Under the pieces are notes generated by a model. It did no database searches and was not told the origin of the DNA. It saw nothing but the letters and a program-made list of their open reading frames with translations. From positions 1 to 64,000 of the forward strand of contig JANXYQ010000069.1 of NCBI GenBank assembly GCA_025355995.1: 64,000 nucleotides of DNA, read 5' to 3'. Within the stretch, counting starts at the first letter, position 1, and each line of letters opens with the position of its first letter. Below are positions 24,564 to 33,778 of this stretch, piece by piece. Made by a program: the position numbers and the translations under genes. The stretch is from Spirochaetaceae bacterium. Its GTDB lineage: Bacteria > Spirochaetota > Spirochaetia > Treponematales > Rectinemataceae.

Positions 24564-26489
24564 GTGGCGGCCGGGCGCCTGGCAGCCCTCGCGGCGGCGA
24601 TCGTCTTGGGCCTGGCCCCGGGATTGAGCCCGGCTTCCGCGCAGGCCGGGCGCGCTGGCGACGGCGTCGGCCCGGCTGTCGCCAGGGCGCTGCTCGCCGA
24701 GGCGCGCCAGGCCGCAGGCCTCGGCGATTGGGCGCGCGCCTCCGCCTTCCTGGCCGAGGCCTCCGATCGGGACCCGGGAGATGCGGACGTGCTGTACTTG
24801 GCTTCCCTCGCCTCCGTTAAGGGAGGCCGCCCTCTCGGGGAGGCTCTCGGAAACCTGAACGCTGCCCTCGCCGCCGATAGGTTCTCCTATTACTCGAGGC
24901 GAGACGCGCTCATCCTAAAGGCCGAGCTCCTCGTCCGCGAGAGGCGTTGGAAGGAAGCGCTGGGAGCCCTTGATCCTATCGGGGCGGACGCCTCGGCCGA
25001 TCCGTCCTATCGCCTCATGCGCGCGCGCGCCTTCGCCGGGCTCGGGGACTCGAGGTCCTTCGACGCCGAGATGACCATCGCCCTGCGACGCTTTCCGGAG
25101 GATCCCGCTTTTCCCCGCCTCTTCCTCGCGCGGGCGGGGAGGCTGCCCTCCTCCTCAGAGGCGCGCGGGCTGGCCGATGTCATCCTCGGCCGGCTAGCGA
25201 GATACGCGCAGGCCGACCCCGAGCTGACGGTCCTTGCCGCGCCCTTTATGCGCGAAGTCGAGGCTAGACGGGACGCGGTGCTGGCGTTCAGGGCCTCGGG
25301 AGGCACGAGCGCCGCCGCCACGCTGCGGGCGCTCGAATACGGGATAATCGACGAGGCGAAGGCCTCGTCCGAGCTCCTGGCCGGCTCGAAGCCCCTCCTG
25401 CTTTCGGATCTCGCCTCTCTGCTCGCGCTGGCGGGCAGCCCGGCGGGGCGGGCTGCGGTGCATTCCGCCCTCGCCTCCTGGTCGGGAAGGGTGGATTTCG
25501 ATTCCGATGGTGACGGCATCCCCGAAGGATCCTTCACGATCGAGAAAACGCTCGTGACCGGCTGGGAATTCAATCCGGCGCAGGACGGCGCCATGGGATC
25601 GAGCGCCGCTTTCTCGGATGGCATCCCGACCACCGAGACCCTGGAGCTCGGCGGGCTCGAGACGGTGGTGTCCTTCTCGGCCTATCCCGCGGTATCCAGC
25701 GTTGCCTTCGCGGAGAAGGGCGAGCGCCGTATCTACTCGTTCAATCCCGAGGCGCTTTCCTTCTCGCCGCTGTCGATGCGCGTCTTTTCGGGCTCCGGCG
25801 CGACGAGCATACTCTTCCCCAGTCCCGACCCTAGCCCCGTTCCGAGCGAGCGCGCCTGCGCCGCGGCGGCGCTGAGCGTTACCGTCGAGTCCGGAGGATC
25901 CAGGTCGGTGACCCTCCTCGACGCGGGCCTGCCCGTCTCGGGAGCCTCGTACGAGGGCGACAGGCTCGTCTCTACGACGGCCTATTCGAGGGGCAGCCCC
26001 GCGCTCGAAAGGATCGACGCGGACGGCGACGGCCGTTTCGAGACCGAGCGCGGCTATTCCGCCGGTCCGGACGGTCTCGCGAGGCCCTCCTGGCTGCGCG
26101 TCGACGCTGACGGCGACGGCGTTTTCGAGTACCGCGAGCAGCTCGCGTACCCGTTCCGAAAGGAATGGGACTACGACGGCAACGGGAGCGTCGACGCCGT
26201 CCAGCTGCAGCTCGCGGATGGCTCCATCGAGCAGCAATTCTCGTCCCGCCTGGACGGCAGGCTCGACGAGACGGTGATAGTGAAGTCGGGCAAGCTCGCG
26301 TCGCTCTCCAGGGACGGCGTCTCGCTCGCCCTTATCCCGGATTCCAATCCCGCCTTGACCTGGATCGGCAAGAAGATTTTCGACGTGGGCGGTAACCTTC
26401 CGGCGGGCGAGGGCATTTTCTGGTCGATGGGCAAACGTTATCGGCTCACGCGAATAGGCGAGCTCGCCTTCGCGGAGCTCGTGCCATGA
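24564..26489 (+). CDS. Exported repeat protein with DxDxDG calcium-loop motifs
   Basis: A 641-residue protein starting at GTG 24564, two bases after ftsH. The first 27 residues are a signal peptide (hydrophobic Ala/Leu core, ASAQA cleavage site). Residues about 35-200 look like TPR-type helical repeats (ALLAEARQAAGLGDWARASAFLAEA). The C-terminal half is beta-rich and contains four loops of the DxDGDG kind, near residues 310, 484, 513 and 535 (FDSDGDGIPEG, IDADGDGRFE, VDADGDGVFE, WDYDGNGSVD), resembling calcium-binding loops of dockerins or thrombospondin type 3 repeats. No enzyme motif is visible. The stop overlaps the HtrA-like gene as ATGA. I do not recognise a named family. Confidence 0.75.
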   Translation: MAAGRLAALAAAIVLGLAPGLSPASAQAGRAGDGVGPAVARALLAEARQAAGLGDWARASAFLAEASDRDPGDADVLYLASLASVKGGRPLGEALGNLNAALAADRFSYYSRRDALILKAELLVRERRWKEALGALDPIGADASADPSYRLMRARAFAGLGDSRSFDAEMTIALRRFPEDPAFPRLFLARAGRLPSSSEARGLADVILGRLARYAQADPELTVLAAPFMREVEARRDAVLAFRASGGTSAAATLRALEYGIIDEAKASSELLAGSKPLLLSDLASLLALAGSPAGRAAVHSALASWSGRVDFDSDGDGIPEGSFTIEKTLVTGWEFNPAQDGAMGSSAAFSDGIPTTETLELGGLETVVSFSAYPAVSSVAFAEKGERRIYSFNPEALSFSPLSMRVFSGSGATSILFPSPDPSPVPSERACAAAALSVTVESGGSRSVTLLDAGLPVSGASYEGDRLVSTTAYSRGSPALERIDADGDGRFETERGYSAGPDGLARPSWLRVDADGDGVFEYREQLAYPFRKEWDYDGNGSVDAVQLQLADGSIEQQFSSRLDGRLDETVIVKSGKLASLSRDGVSLALIPDSNPALTWIGKKIFDVGGNLPAGEGIFWSMGKRYRLTRIGELAFAELVP

Positions 26490-28339
26490 GGGCTAGGGCG
26501 CTTCTCATCGCCGCTGCGGCTATCGTTTTACTATCCGCCTGCGCGACAGCTCCGCCCAAGGACTCGGTCGAATCCGCCCCCCCTTATTCCAAGCTGAAGC
26601 TCGAGGAACTGCAAAAGCTCTCCCGGAGCGACGCCTCGCGGGCCCTCGAGGCAATAGCCTCGATACTCGGCGAGGATGACTCGCTTCGTCCCGCCGGCGG
26701 CCCTACCGGCGCCGAGCTCCGGTCCCTCGCAGCGGAGGCGGAGTCGACGGTCGAGTCGGAGTACCGATCAGCCCTGGATGCCAAGGACTATCCCGTCGCC
26801 CTCGCTCGCCTGGACAGTCTCAAGGCCCTCGGCGAGGAGGAGGGGCTTGCGGCCCTCCTCGGCCCGGGCGCCCGCGCGGAAGCCAATGCCTGGGTGGAGA
26901 TGAGGGCTTTCATCCTGATCGAGGAGGCCGAGGCTTTCTTCGCCAAGGGCCTGGCGACCCCTGCCTTACTCGTCTACCTGTCGGCCCTCGGCCCCTCGTC
27001 GCCGCCAGCCGAGCTCTCGCTCTGGGCGGGCAGGGCTCTCGCCGCGCGCGACCGAAGATCCTTGGGCATACTCTGCCGCGAGCTGTCCTCCCGCGGGCTG
27101 TCCCAGCCCGCGGGAGCCGAGAGCTTCCTCGCCTCGCGAGATTCGATGGCCACCATGCGATCGGGCGTGGTTACGATCCGGGTCGACCGCGGGATCAAGA
27201 TCGAGCAGGGCCTGGGAACGCCGGACCGCGTGCTCGGCACGGGCTTCTATATCGATCGGGCGGGGTACGTACTGACAAATTACCACGTGATCGCCAGCGA
27301 GGTCGATCCCGAGTACGAGGGCTATTCCCACCTGTCCATCAAGCCCGAGGGCGCGCCCGAGGAGAGGATTGGGGCGAAGGTCATCGGATACGATCGCCTC
27401 CTCGATCTCGCCCTCATCAAAGCGGACACCGTGCCCGATTACGTCTTCTCCCTGTCCGACGGAACCGACCTCCTGCCCGGCCAGAAGATATTCGCGATAG
27501 GCTCGCCGGCGGGGCTCGAGGATACGGTTACCTCCGGCATCGTGAGCGCGGTCGGGCGAAGGATCCTCCAGACGGGGAACGCGATGCAGGTGGACGCCGC
27601 CCTGAACCCCGGCAATTCCGGTGGCCCTCTGCTGGACGAGGCGGGGGCCGCCGTCGGGGTGGTGTTCGCGGGGATGCCGCAATTCCAGAGCCTGAACTTC
27701 GCGATTCCCTGTTTTTGGGTCATCAAGGTGCTGCCCGAGCTTTTCGATGGCGGGGAGATCCGCAGGGCCTGGCTGGGCTTATCCCTTGCCGCGAAGGAGG
27801 CCGGCCCTCCGCTGGACGGCATCGAGATAACCTATCGCCATCCCGCCGCGGCGGCTGGGGTAGAGGAGGGCGATCGCCTGCTGGAAATCGACGGCCAAAA
27901 GCCGAAGGATGCGGCCTCGGCCCAGGCGATGCTGCTTTTGCGCCGCCCCGGCAGCCTGGTCCGGCTGCGATTGGGGAACGGCGGCAAGGAACGCATGGAG
28001 CTGCGATACCTTGCGGAACGGCCCTTTTCGCCCCTGGATTCCGCGATCAGGCTCGACAGGCAGGACAGGCTTTTCCCCGCCCTGTTCGGGATGTCCCTTA
28101 CCCCCCTTCCTGGGAATCTGTTCGAAACCTCCAACTTCAGCGTAGCCAAGGTATGGCCGGGCACGATCGCGGACGAGTCGGGCCTCTCCGAGAACGACCC
28201 GATTTCCATAAAGCGTTTTTACGTGGACCATGAGCAGCGGGCCGCGCTCATCCAAATCTACGTAAAGAAGCGCAAGGCCGGCTTCCTGGAGAGCATAATC
28301 CAGATCCCGGCGAGCCTCGAAACCCCCGATTTCATCTAG
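26486..28339 (+). CDS. HtrA/DegP-type serine protease lipoprotein
   Basis: A 617-residue protein. The N-terminus has a lipobox (LLSAC, Cys19), then a 200-residue helical region of unknown type, then a trypsin-like domain: LTNYHVIA (His), LLDLALIKAD (Asp), NPGNSGGPLL (Ser). A PDZ domain follows (WLGLSLAAK ... AAAAGVEEGDRLLEIDGQ) and a further beta-rich region to the end. HtrA proteins degrade misfolded envelope proteins. Translational coupling to the exported protein before it, and through that to ftsH, suggests an envelope quality-control unit. The long N-terminal region is not usual for HtrA. Confidence 0.9.
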   Translation: MRARALLIAAAAIVLLSACATAPPKDSVESAPPYSKLKLEELQKLSRSDASRALEAIASILGEDDSLRPAGGPTGAELRSLAAEAESTVESEYRSALDAKDYPVALARLDSLKALGEEEGLAALLGPGARAEANAWVEMRAFILIEEAEAFFAKGLATPALLVYLSALGPSSPPAELSLWAGRALAARDRRSLGILCRELSSRGLSQPAGAESFLASRDSMATMRSGVVTIRVDRGIKIEQGLGTPDRVLGTGFYIDRAGYVLTNYHVIASEVDPEYEGYSHLSIKPEGAPEERIGAKVIGYDRLLDLALIKADTVPDYVFSLSDGTDLLPGQKIFAIGSPAGLEDTVTSGIVSAVGRRILQTGNAMQVDAALNPGNSGGPLLDEAGAAVGVVFAGMPQFQSLNFAIPCFWVIKVLPELFDGGEIRRAWLGLSLAAKEAGPPLDGIEITYRHPAAAAGVEEGDRLLEIDGQKPKDAASAQAMLLLRRPGSLVRLRLGNGGKERMELRYLAERPFSPLDSAIRLDRQDRLFPALFGMSLTPLPGNLFETSNFSVAKVWPGTIADESGLSENDPISIKRFYVDHEQRAALIQIYVKKRKAGFLESIIQIPASLETPDFI

Positions 28340-28388
28340 CTCCCCGATTCTCCCGGCACAGCCTCGCGCCTATACGGATCGAGGCGCC

Positions 28389-28416
28389 TTGCATTTTTAT
28401 TTCCGCGATCTATAGT
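28389..28416 (+). promoter_or_regulatory. Candidate promoter for the chemotaxis cluster
   Basis: TTGCAT at 28389-28394, 16-base spacer, TATAGT (5 of 6) at 28411-28416, then an AGGAG site before ATG 28438. A flagellar sigma-28 consensus was looked for and not seen. A weak hairpin (GCCTCG/CGAGGC) just upstream may end the preceding operon. Confidence 0.4.
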
Positions 28417-28437
28417 AAAGAAACCAGGAGCCAACAG

Positions 28438-28761
28438 ATGCAAGCCGGCCAATCGCCTAAGATAGTGAACCTCCATGGATCGCTGACCGTGGACCGAGCG
28501 GCTGCCCTCATGGGCGAGATATCCGAGGCCCTCAAGGGAGGCGAGAACGTCCTTCTCAGCATTTCCCTCGTCGAGGACCTCGATTTAGCCTGCCTCCAGG
28601 TGTTCTACGCAGCCAAAGCCGAGGCGCGGGCGGCGGGGAAGGAGCTGCACTTCCTCGGCTCCGTGCCGATGAGGATCTCCAAGCGGCTCGTCGCCTGCGG
28701 CTTCCTGCATGGCGTATCCGAGCATGCCGAGGATTTCGAATCGGCGCTCGTCGGGTTCTAG
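28438..28761 (+). CDS. STAS-domain protein
   Basis: A 107-residue single STAS domain (VNLHGSLTVDRAAALM ... LLSISLVEDLDLACLQVFYAA). In anti-sigma antagonists the loop holds a phosphorylatable Ser in a DSxG context; here it reads EDLDLACLQ, so the usual Ser is not present. Placement directly before cheA, eleven bases apart, indicates a chemotaxis-linked role, perhaps as a scaffold or CheA partner. Confidence 0.85.
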   Translation: MQAGQSPKIVNLHGSLTVDRAAALMGEISEALKGGENVLLSISLVEDLDLACLQVFYAAKAEARAAGKELHFLGSVPMRISKRLVACGFLHGVSEHAEDFESALVGF

Positions 28762-28772
28762 GGGGGGGATCG

Positions 28773-30893
28773 ATGGCGTTATCGATAGATAAATTCAAAT
28801 CGACGTTTCGCGAGGAAGCCTTCGAGCTTCTCGGCCATCTCGAGGACGACTTGCTGGAGCTGGAATCTCAGCCCAAGAACGGCGAGCTCATCAACTCCGC
28901 CTTCCGGGCCATCCACACGGTCAAGGGATCGGCCGCGATGTTCGGTTACGACGCGGTATCCAAATTTGCCCACGAGATGGAGACCGCCCTCGACCTTTGC
29001 CGCAACGGGACCCTGTCGATCACCAAGGATTTCATCGGCCTCGCTCTCAAGGGCCGGGACCAGCTTCGCCAGCTCATGGAATTCGAGGAAGGCGTCCCGA
29101 CGGAGATAGCCAAGGAAAGCGAGTTGCTGCTGCGCCGTTTCGTGGAATTCTCCAAGAGGGGCCAATCTCCCGGCGCGCCCTCCCATGCGGATATCCAAGG
29201 CGCCGGGCCCGTCGATCCCGGGAATTCCTCGCCCAGGAACGCGGAAGCCAAGACCTACCGCATCACCTTCAAGCCGTCGAAGGGGATATTCAAGAATGGC
29301 ACGAGGGTCCTCAACCTAGTCGAGGAGCTGGCGGCGCTCGGAAGGGCGGACGTCTTCCCCCACATGGAGGACGTGCCCCCTCTCGGCGCCCTGGATCCCG
29401 AATCCTGCTACGCCTGGTGGGAGGTATTGCTCTCGGGACCGATCGACGAAAACTCGATACGGGATATCTTCATTTTCGTCGAGGACCAGGCGGACCTTCG
29501 CGTAGAGCAGGTCAAGGAAGAGGCGGACGGATCCTCGAAGAGACTTGGCGATATTCTGGTCGACCGCGGAGCCGTCTCGCCGGGCGCGCTGCGCGAGGCC
29601 CTCGGCTCGCAAAAGAAGCTCGGCGAGGTCCTCATCGAGAAGAATCTCGTATCCACGCCGCAGGTGGAGTCAGCCCTCGTCGAGCAGGAGCACTTGAAGA
29701 AGGGCCAGGAGCGCGTCGAGGCCGCCGCAGGCTCCATACGCGTCGCGAGCGACAAGCTGGACGCGCTCGTCGACCTGGTGGGCGAGCTCGTCACGCTGCA
29801 GGCCAGGCTCGCCCAAACCTCGCTCGACCTTCGCGACGTCTCCCTCTCCTCGGTATCCGAGCAATTCGAGCGCCTCATCTCCCAGCTTCGCGATAATACT
29901 ATGAGCATCCGGATGCTGCCGATCGGGAGCACCTTCAATAAGTTCAGGCGCGTGGTACGCGACCTCTCCCTCGAACTCGGCAAGGAGGCGGAGCTCGCGA
30001 CGGAAGGGGCGGATACGGAGCTCGACAAGACCGTCATCGAGAGGCTCGGCGACCCGCTCGTCCATATCATCCGCAACTCGGTCGACCACGGCATCGAGAT
30101 GCCCGAGGTGCGCGATCTCGCCGGCAAGCCGAAGGCGGGTGTAATCAAGCTCTCGGCTCGCCATTCCGGCGCGTACGTGCTCATACAGGTTTCCGACGAC
30201 GGCAAGGGCCTGGACCGAGAGGCTATCCGCTCCAAGGCCATCGAGCGGGGGCTCATACTCCCGAGCATGGAAATCGCCGACCAGGAGCTCTACCAGCTAA
30301 TCTTCGAACCCGGTTTCTCCACGGCCAAGAAAGTCACCACGGTATCCGGCCGCGGCGTAGGCATGGATGTCGTGAAGAGGGAGATAGACGCCCTCGGCGG
30401 AAGCGCACAGCTGTCGACCGTTCCGGGAGCTGGCATGACGGTTACGCTCAAGATTCCACTCACCCTCGCCATCATCGACGGTTTGCTCATCCGCATCGGC
30501 GGCGAATTCTTCGTCGTGCCGCTCTCCGCCGTGGACGGCTGCATAGAGATACGCCGCGACGATCTCGCGGCCTTGGGCGAGAAGCGCATCATCAGCTACC
30601 GGGACGAGCTGGTTCCCTTCGTGAGCCTCAGGGGCTTCTACGAATTCGCGGCGGAGGGCGAGGGGGAGCCGGAGATAGAGCAGATGGTGATCGTCTCGGC
30701 CCAGGATTACCGGATCGGCCTCGTCGTCGATCAGGTGATCGGCGATTACCAGACCGTCATCAAGCCGCTCGGGCGCATGTACCGCGATGTAGACGGGGTT
30801 TCGGGCGCGACGATCCTGGGGGACGGCACGGTCGCCCTCGTCCTCGACGTCAATCGCCTCGCCCTCGTCGTCCAGCGGGAGAGCGTGAGGTAG
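28773..30893 (+). CDS. cheA: Chemotaxis histidine kinase CheA with MshEN-like insert
   Basis: A 706-residue class II kinase. Domains: P1 Hpt with phosphohistidine His48 (AIHTVKGSAAMFGY), a P2-like domain (about 160-245), an insert at 257-305, dimerisation P3 (about 310-385), ATPase P4 (HIIRNSVDHGIE N-box, VSDDGKGLD, GRGVGMDVV) and P5 CheW-like (about 565-700). The insert holds two tandem 24-residue motifs, 257-280 (RLGDILVDRGAVS then L, L and Q) and 282-305 (KLGEVLIEKNLVS then V, L and Q), matching the published MshEN cyclic-di-GMP-binding consensus RLGxxLLxxGxLSxxxLxxxLxxQ. It phosphorylates CheY and CheB in response to chemoreceptors. Confidence 0.95.
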   Translation: MALSIDKFKSTFREEAFELLGHLEDDLLELESQPKNGELINSAFRAIHTVKGSAAMFGYDAVSKFAHEMETALDLCRNGTLSITKDFIGLALKGRDQLRQLMEFEEGVPTEIAKESELLLRRFVEFSKRGQSPGAPSHADIQGAGPVDPGNSSPRNAEAKTYRITFKPSKGIFKNGTRVLNLVEELAALGRADVFPHMEDVPPLGALDPESCYAWWEVLLSGPIDENSIRDIFIFVEDQADLRVEQVKEEADGSSKRLGDILVDRGAVSPGALREALGSQKKLGEVLIEKNLVSTPQVESALVEQEHLKKGQERVEAAAGSIRVASDKLDALVDLVGELVTLQARLAQTSLDLRDVSLSSVSEQFERLISQLRDNTMSIRMLPIGSTFNKFRRVVRDLSLELGKEAELATEGADTELDKTVIERLGDPLVHIIRNSVDHGIEMPEVRDLAGKPKAGVIKLSARHSGAYVLIQVSDDGKGLDREAIRSKAIERGLILPSMEIADQELYQLIFEPGFSTAKKVTTVSGRGVGMDVVKREIDALGGSAQLSTVPGAGMTVTLKIPLTLAIIDGLLIRIGGEFFVVPLSAVDGCIEIRRDDLAALGEKRIISYRDELVPFVSLRGFYEFAAEGEGEPEIEQMVIVSAQDYRIGLVVDQVIGDYQTVIKPLGRMYRDVDGVSGATILGDGTVALVLDVNRLALVVQRESVR

Positions 30894-30896
30894 GGC

Positions 30897-31772
30897 ATGG
30901 AAAGCCGAAACGAGGCGGGTGCGCCCGCCACCTCGGGACCAGTCGTCCTCTCGGACCCCGATTTCCACCGGCTGGCCGGATTCATCGAGGGCGAGCTGGG
31001 GATCAGGATGCCCTATACGAAGCGGATCATGCTGGAGTCCCGGCTCCAGAAGAGGCTGCGGCGCTTCGGCTTCGATTCCTATACGAAATACGTCGATTTC
31101 GTCTTCTCGAAGGAGGGTCGCGAGTCGGAGCTCATCAACATGATCGACGCCGTGACCACGAACAAGACGGATTTCTTCCGCGAGGCCGACCACTTCGATT
31201 TCCTCGTCGGGAGGATACTTCCCGCCGCGGAGGCGAAGGACGGGGCGGGAATAGCCCGGCCTTTTTCGGTATGGTCCGCGGGATGCTCTACCGGGGAGGA
31301 GCCGTATACCATCGCGATGGTCCTCGAGGAGAGGAAGGCCGTCGACCCGCGCTTCTCGTACCACATCTTCGCGAGCGACCTCTCGACGCAGGTGCTCGAC
31401 AAGGCGAGGGAAGCCGTGTACGAGGAGGAGAAGGCCGCGGTCGTCCCCCTGAGCTTCAAGAAGAAGTACATGCTCCGGAGCAAGGACAAGGACAAGAGCC
31501 TCGTCCGGATGAAAGGCGAGATCCGCGCCAAGGTCAGATTCGACCGCATCAACTTCATGGACGAGCGATACCCGGTAAGCGAGGCCTTCGACGTCGTGTT
31601 CTGCAGGAACGTCATCATCTATTTCGATCGGCAGGTCCAGGAGTCGATCCTGCGCAAGCTCTGCGCGCACATCCGCCCCGGAGGCTGGCTCATCCTGGGG
31701 CATTCGGAGACCTTGACGGGCATGGAGATGCCGCTCAAGGGTATCGCTCCCACTATCTATGAAAGGCTATGA
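30897..31772 (+). CDS. cheR: Chemotaxis protein methyltransferase CheR
   Basis: A 291-residue SAM-dependent enzyme methylating receptor glutamates. The N-terminal helical domain contains [17 protein letters not shown]; the methyltransferase domain has [17 protein letters not shown] (SAM site), [14 protein letters not shown] and [14 protein letters not shown]. The C-terminus, LGHSETLTG, is typical. It begins three bases after cheA. Twelve extra N-terminal residues rich in Ala and Gly precede the domain. Confidence 0.96.
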   Translation: MESRNEAGAPATSGPVVLSDPDFHRLAGFIEGELGIRMPYTKRIMLESRLQKRLRRFGFDSYTKYVDFVFSKEGRESELINMIDAVTTNKTDFFREADHFDFLVGRILPAAEAKDGAGIARPFSVWSAGCSTGEEPYTIAMVLEERKAVDPRFSYHIFASDLSTQVLDKAREAVYEEEKAAVVPLSFKKKYMLRSKDKDKSLVRMKGEIRAKVRFDRINFMDERYPVSEAFDVVFCRNVIIYFDRQVQESILRKLCAHIRPGGWLILGHSETLTGMEMPLKGIAPTIYERL

Positions 31773-31785
31773 GGGAGGAGGCTCG

Positions 31786-32862
31786 ATGGGAAGCGTCATC
31801 AGGGTGATGATCGTCGACGACTCCGCCGTCGTCAGGCAGACCCTCAAGGAAGTGCTCGAGTCCGAGCCCGATATCGAGGTGATGGCGGTCGCGGCGGACC
31901 CGATCTTCGCCCTCAAGCGAATGGAGACGGAGATGCCCGACGTCATCATCACCGACGTCGAGATGCCGAGGATGGACGGCCTGACCTTCCTTAAGGCCAT
32001 CATGGAGAAGAATCCCCTCCCGGTAGTCGTCTGCTCGAGCAAGACGGAGGACGGGTCCGGCAACGCCATCCGCGCGCTGGAGTACGGGGCCGTCGAGATC
32101 ATCCAGAAGCCCAAGCTGGGCACCAAGCAATTCCTTGAGGAATCCAAGATGCGGATCTGCGACGCCGTGAGGGCGGCCGACATGAGCCGTGGCAAGCTGA
32201 GCAAGCTCAAGGCCCGCCCGGCGGCTTCCGAGGTGGCGCCCAAGCTCACGGCCGATGTCATGCTCCCCAAGCCCGACAGGAGCATCGTCGAGACGACCGA
32301 AAAAGTCGTGATCGTCGGCGCTTCCACGGGAGGAACCGAAGCCCTCAGGGAATTCCTGGAGGCCTTCCCGGAGGACGCTCCGGGCATCGTCATCGTCCAG
32401 CACATGCCGGAGCACTTCACCGCCGCCTTCGCCAAGCGGCTGGACGGGCTTTGCAGGATCAACGTCAAGGAAGCCGAGGACAACGACACCGTCATACGCG
32501 GCCGCGCCCTCATCGCGCCGGGGAACAAGCACACCCTACTCAAGCGCTCGGGCGCGAGGTACTATGTAGATGTGAAGGAAGGCCCCCTCGTATGCCGTCA
32601 CCGGCCGAGCGTGGACGTGCTCTTCAGGTCGGCGGCGCGGTACGCCGGGAAGAACGCGATCGGCGTCATCATGACGGGTATGGGAGACGACGGTTCCCGG
32701 GGGATGCGAGAGATGCACGACGGGGGCGCTTATACGATCGCCCAAGACGAGGCGTCCTGCGTCGTCTTCGGGATGCCCAACGAAGCGATCAAGCTGGGCG
32801 GCGTCGACCTGGTCCTAAGCCTCGGGTCGATCGCCCAGGAAGTCCAGCGCAGGACGAGATGA
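31786..32862 (+). CDS. cheB: Chemotaxis response regulator protein-glutamate methylesterase CheB
   Basis: A 358-residue protein with an N-terminal receiver (phosphoacceptor Asp57, [12 protein letters not shown]) and a C-terminal methylesterase with the Ser-His-Asp triad in [19 protein letters not shown] and [10 protein letters not shown]. It removes methyl groups from receptors, balancing CheR. I chose ATG 31786 over in-frame ATG 31759 because GGGAGGAGG lies eight bases before it and the longer form overlaps cheR. Confidence 0.96.
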   Translation: MGSVIRVMIVDDSAVVRQTLKEVLESEPDIEVMAVAADPIFALKRMETEMPDVIITDVEMPRMDGLTFLKAIMEKNPLPVVVCSSKTEDGSGNAIRALEYGAVEIIQKPKLGTKQFLEESKMRICDAVRAADMSRGKLSKLKARPAASEVAPKLTADVMLPKPDRSIVETTEKVVIVGASTGGTEALREFLEAFPEDAPGIVIVQHMPEHFTAAFAKRLDGLCRINVKEAEDNDTVIRGRALIAPGNKHTLLKRSGARYYVDVKEGPLVCRHRPSVDVLFRSAARYAGKNAIGVIMTGMGDDGSRGMREMHDGGAYTIAQDEASCVVFGMPNEAIKLGGVDLVLSLGSIAQEVQRRTR

Positions 32863-32919
32863 CGAGCGGGATGACTGGCGACGCGGGATGCGCGACGCCT
32901 ATGCCATAAGGAGAGAGAC

Positions 32920-33288
32920 ATGCCAAAGAAGATACTTATCGTAGACGATTCCGCCGCGATTCGGCAGAGCATCTCCTTCATCCTGACCCAGGAGGGCTAC
33001 GAGACCATCGAGGCGACCGACGGACTCGAGGCGCTCACGATGCTCGGCTCGATCGAAGCCTTGGATCTTATAATCACGGACGTCAACATGCCGAACCTCG
33101 ACGGCATCGGCTTCATCCGCAAGGCGAGGGAACTGGCGAAGTTCAAGTTCACGCCGATCCTCGTCCTCACCACCGAGTCCCAGGGTTCCAAGATGAACGA
33201 GGGCAAGGAGGCCGGCGCCACCGGATGGATCGTTAAGCCCTTCAACTCGGATAAGCTGCTCGGGATCGTCAAGAAAGTAGCCGAGTGA
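32920..33288 (+). CDS. cheY: Chemotaxis response regulator CheY
   Basis: A 122-residue single receiver domain. Acidic pocket VDD near residue 9, phosphoacceptor Asp54 (IITDVNMPNLDG), Thr in VLTTES and Lys in WIVKPFN are all present. Phospho-CheY binds the flagellar switch. A GGAGAGAGAC site precedes ATG 32920, and a 57-base gap separates it from cheB. Confidence 0.95.
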   Translation: MPKKILIVDDSAAIRQSISFILTQEGYETIEATDGLEALTMLGSIEALDLIITDVNMPNLDGIGFIRKARELAKFKFTPILVLTTESQGSKMNEGKEAGATGWIVKPFNSDKLLGIVKKVAE

Positions 33289-33298
33289 GAGGGGCGGT

Positions 33299-33778
33299 AT
33301 GAACGGCGAATCGACGGGAAGGTACCTCGCCTTCGATCTCGGGGGACAATGCTTCGCCGTAGACGTATCCAGGGTCGAAGTGGTGCTTGAAACCGTGCCT
33401 ATCACGCGCGTGCCCAAGGCGCCTGCGCACCTCCGAGGCGTCATCAACTATCGCGGGGCCGTCATCCCCGTGGCCGACCTGCTGGTCCGCTTCGGGGAGG
33501 AGCGGACCGCGCTGGGCGCGCTCACCAGGATAATCGTCCTCCAGGTCCGGTACGGCCAGGAAGACATAACGATCGGCATGCTCGCCGACACTGTGCGCGA
33601 AGTGATTGACCTGGATCCGGCGCGAGTCGAGCGGCCGCCGCAGGTGGGGGCGCGAATCTCCGATACCCTGATAAAGGGCATCGGAGAGAGCGGAGGCGAG
33701 TTCATAATCGTGCTCGACATCGACGAAGCGTTCAAGGCCGAGGCCTCGGCGGTAGAGCGGGGGACGGAACAGCGGTGA
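33299..33778 (+). CDS. cheW: Chemotaxis coupling protein CheW
   Basis: A 159-residue CheW that links receptors with CheA. The fold is shown by YLAFDLGGQCFAVDVSRVEVVLE, the diagnostic LRGVINYRGAVIPVADLLVRFG and the closing DIDEAF. The last 15 residues are a polar tail. Its end overlaps the next gene (GTGA). Confidence 0.95.
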   Translation: MNGESTGRYLAFDLGGQCFAVDVSRVEVVLETVPITRVPKAPAHLRGVINYRGAVIPVADLLVRFGEERTALGALTRIIVLQVRYGQEDITIGMLADTVREVIDLDPARVERPPQVGARISDTLIKGIGESGGEFIIVLDIDEAFKAEASAVERGTEQR

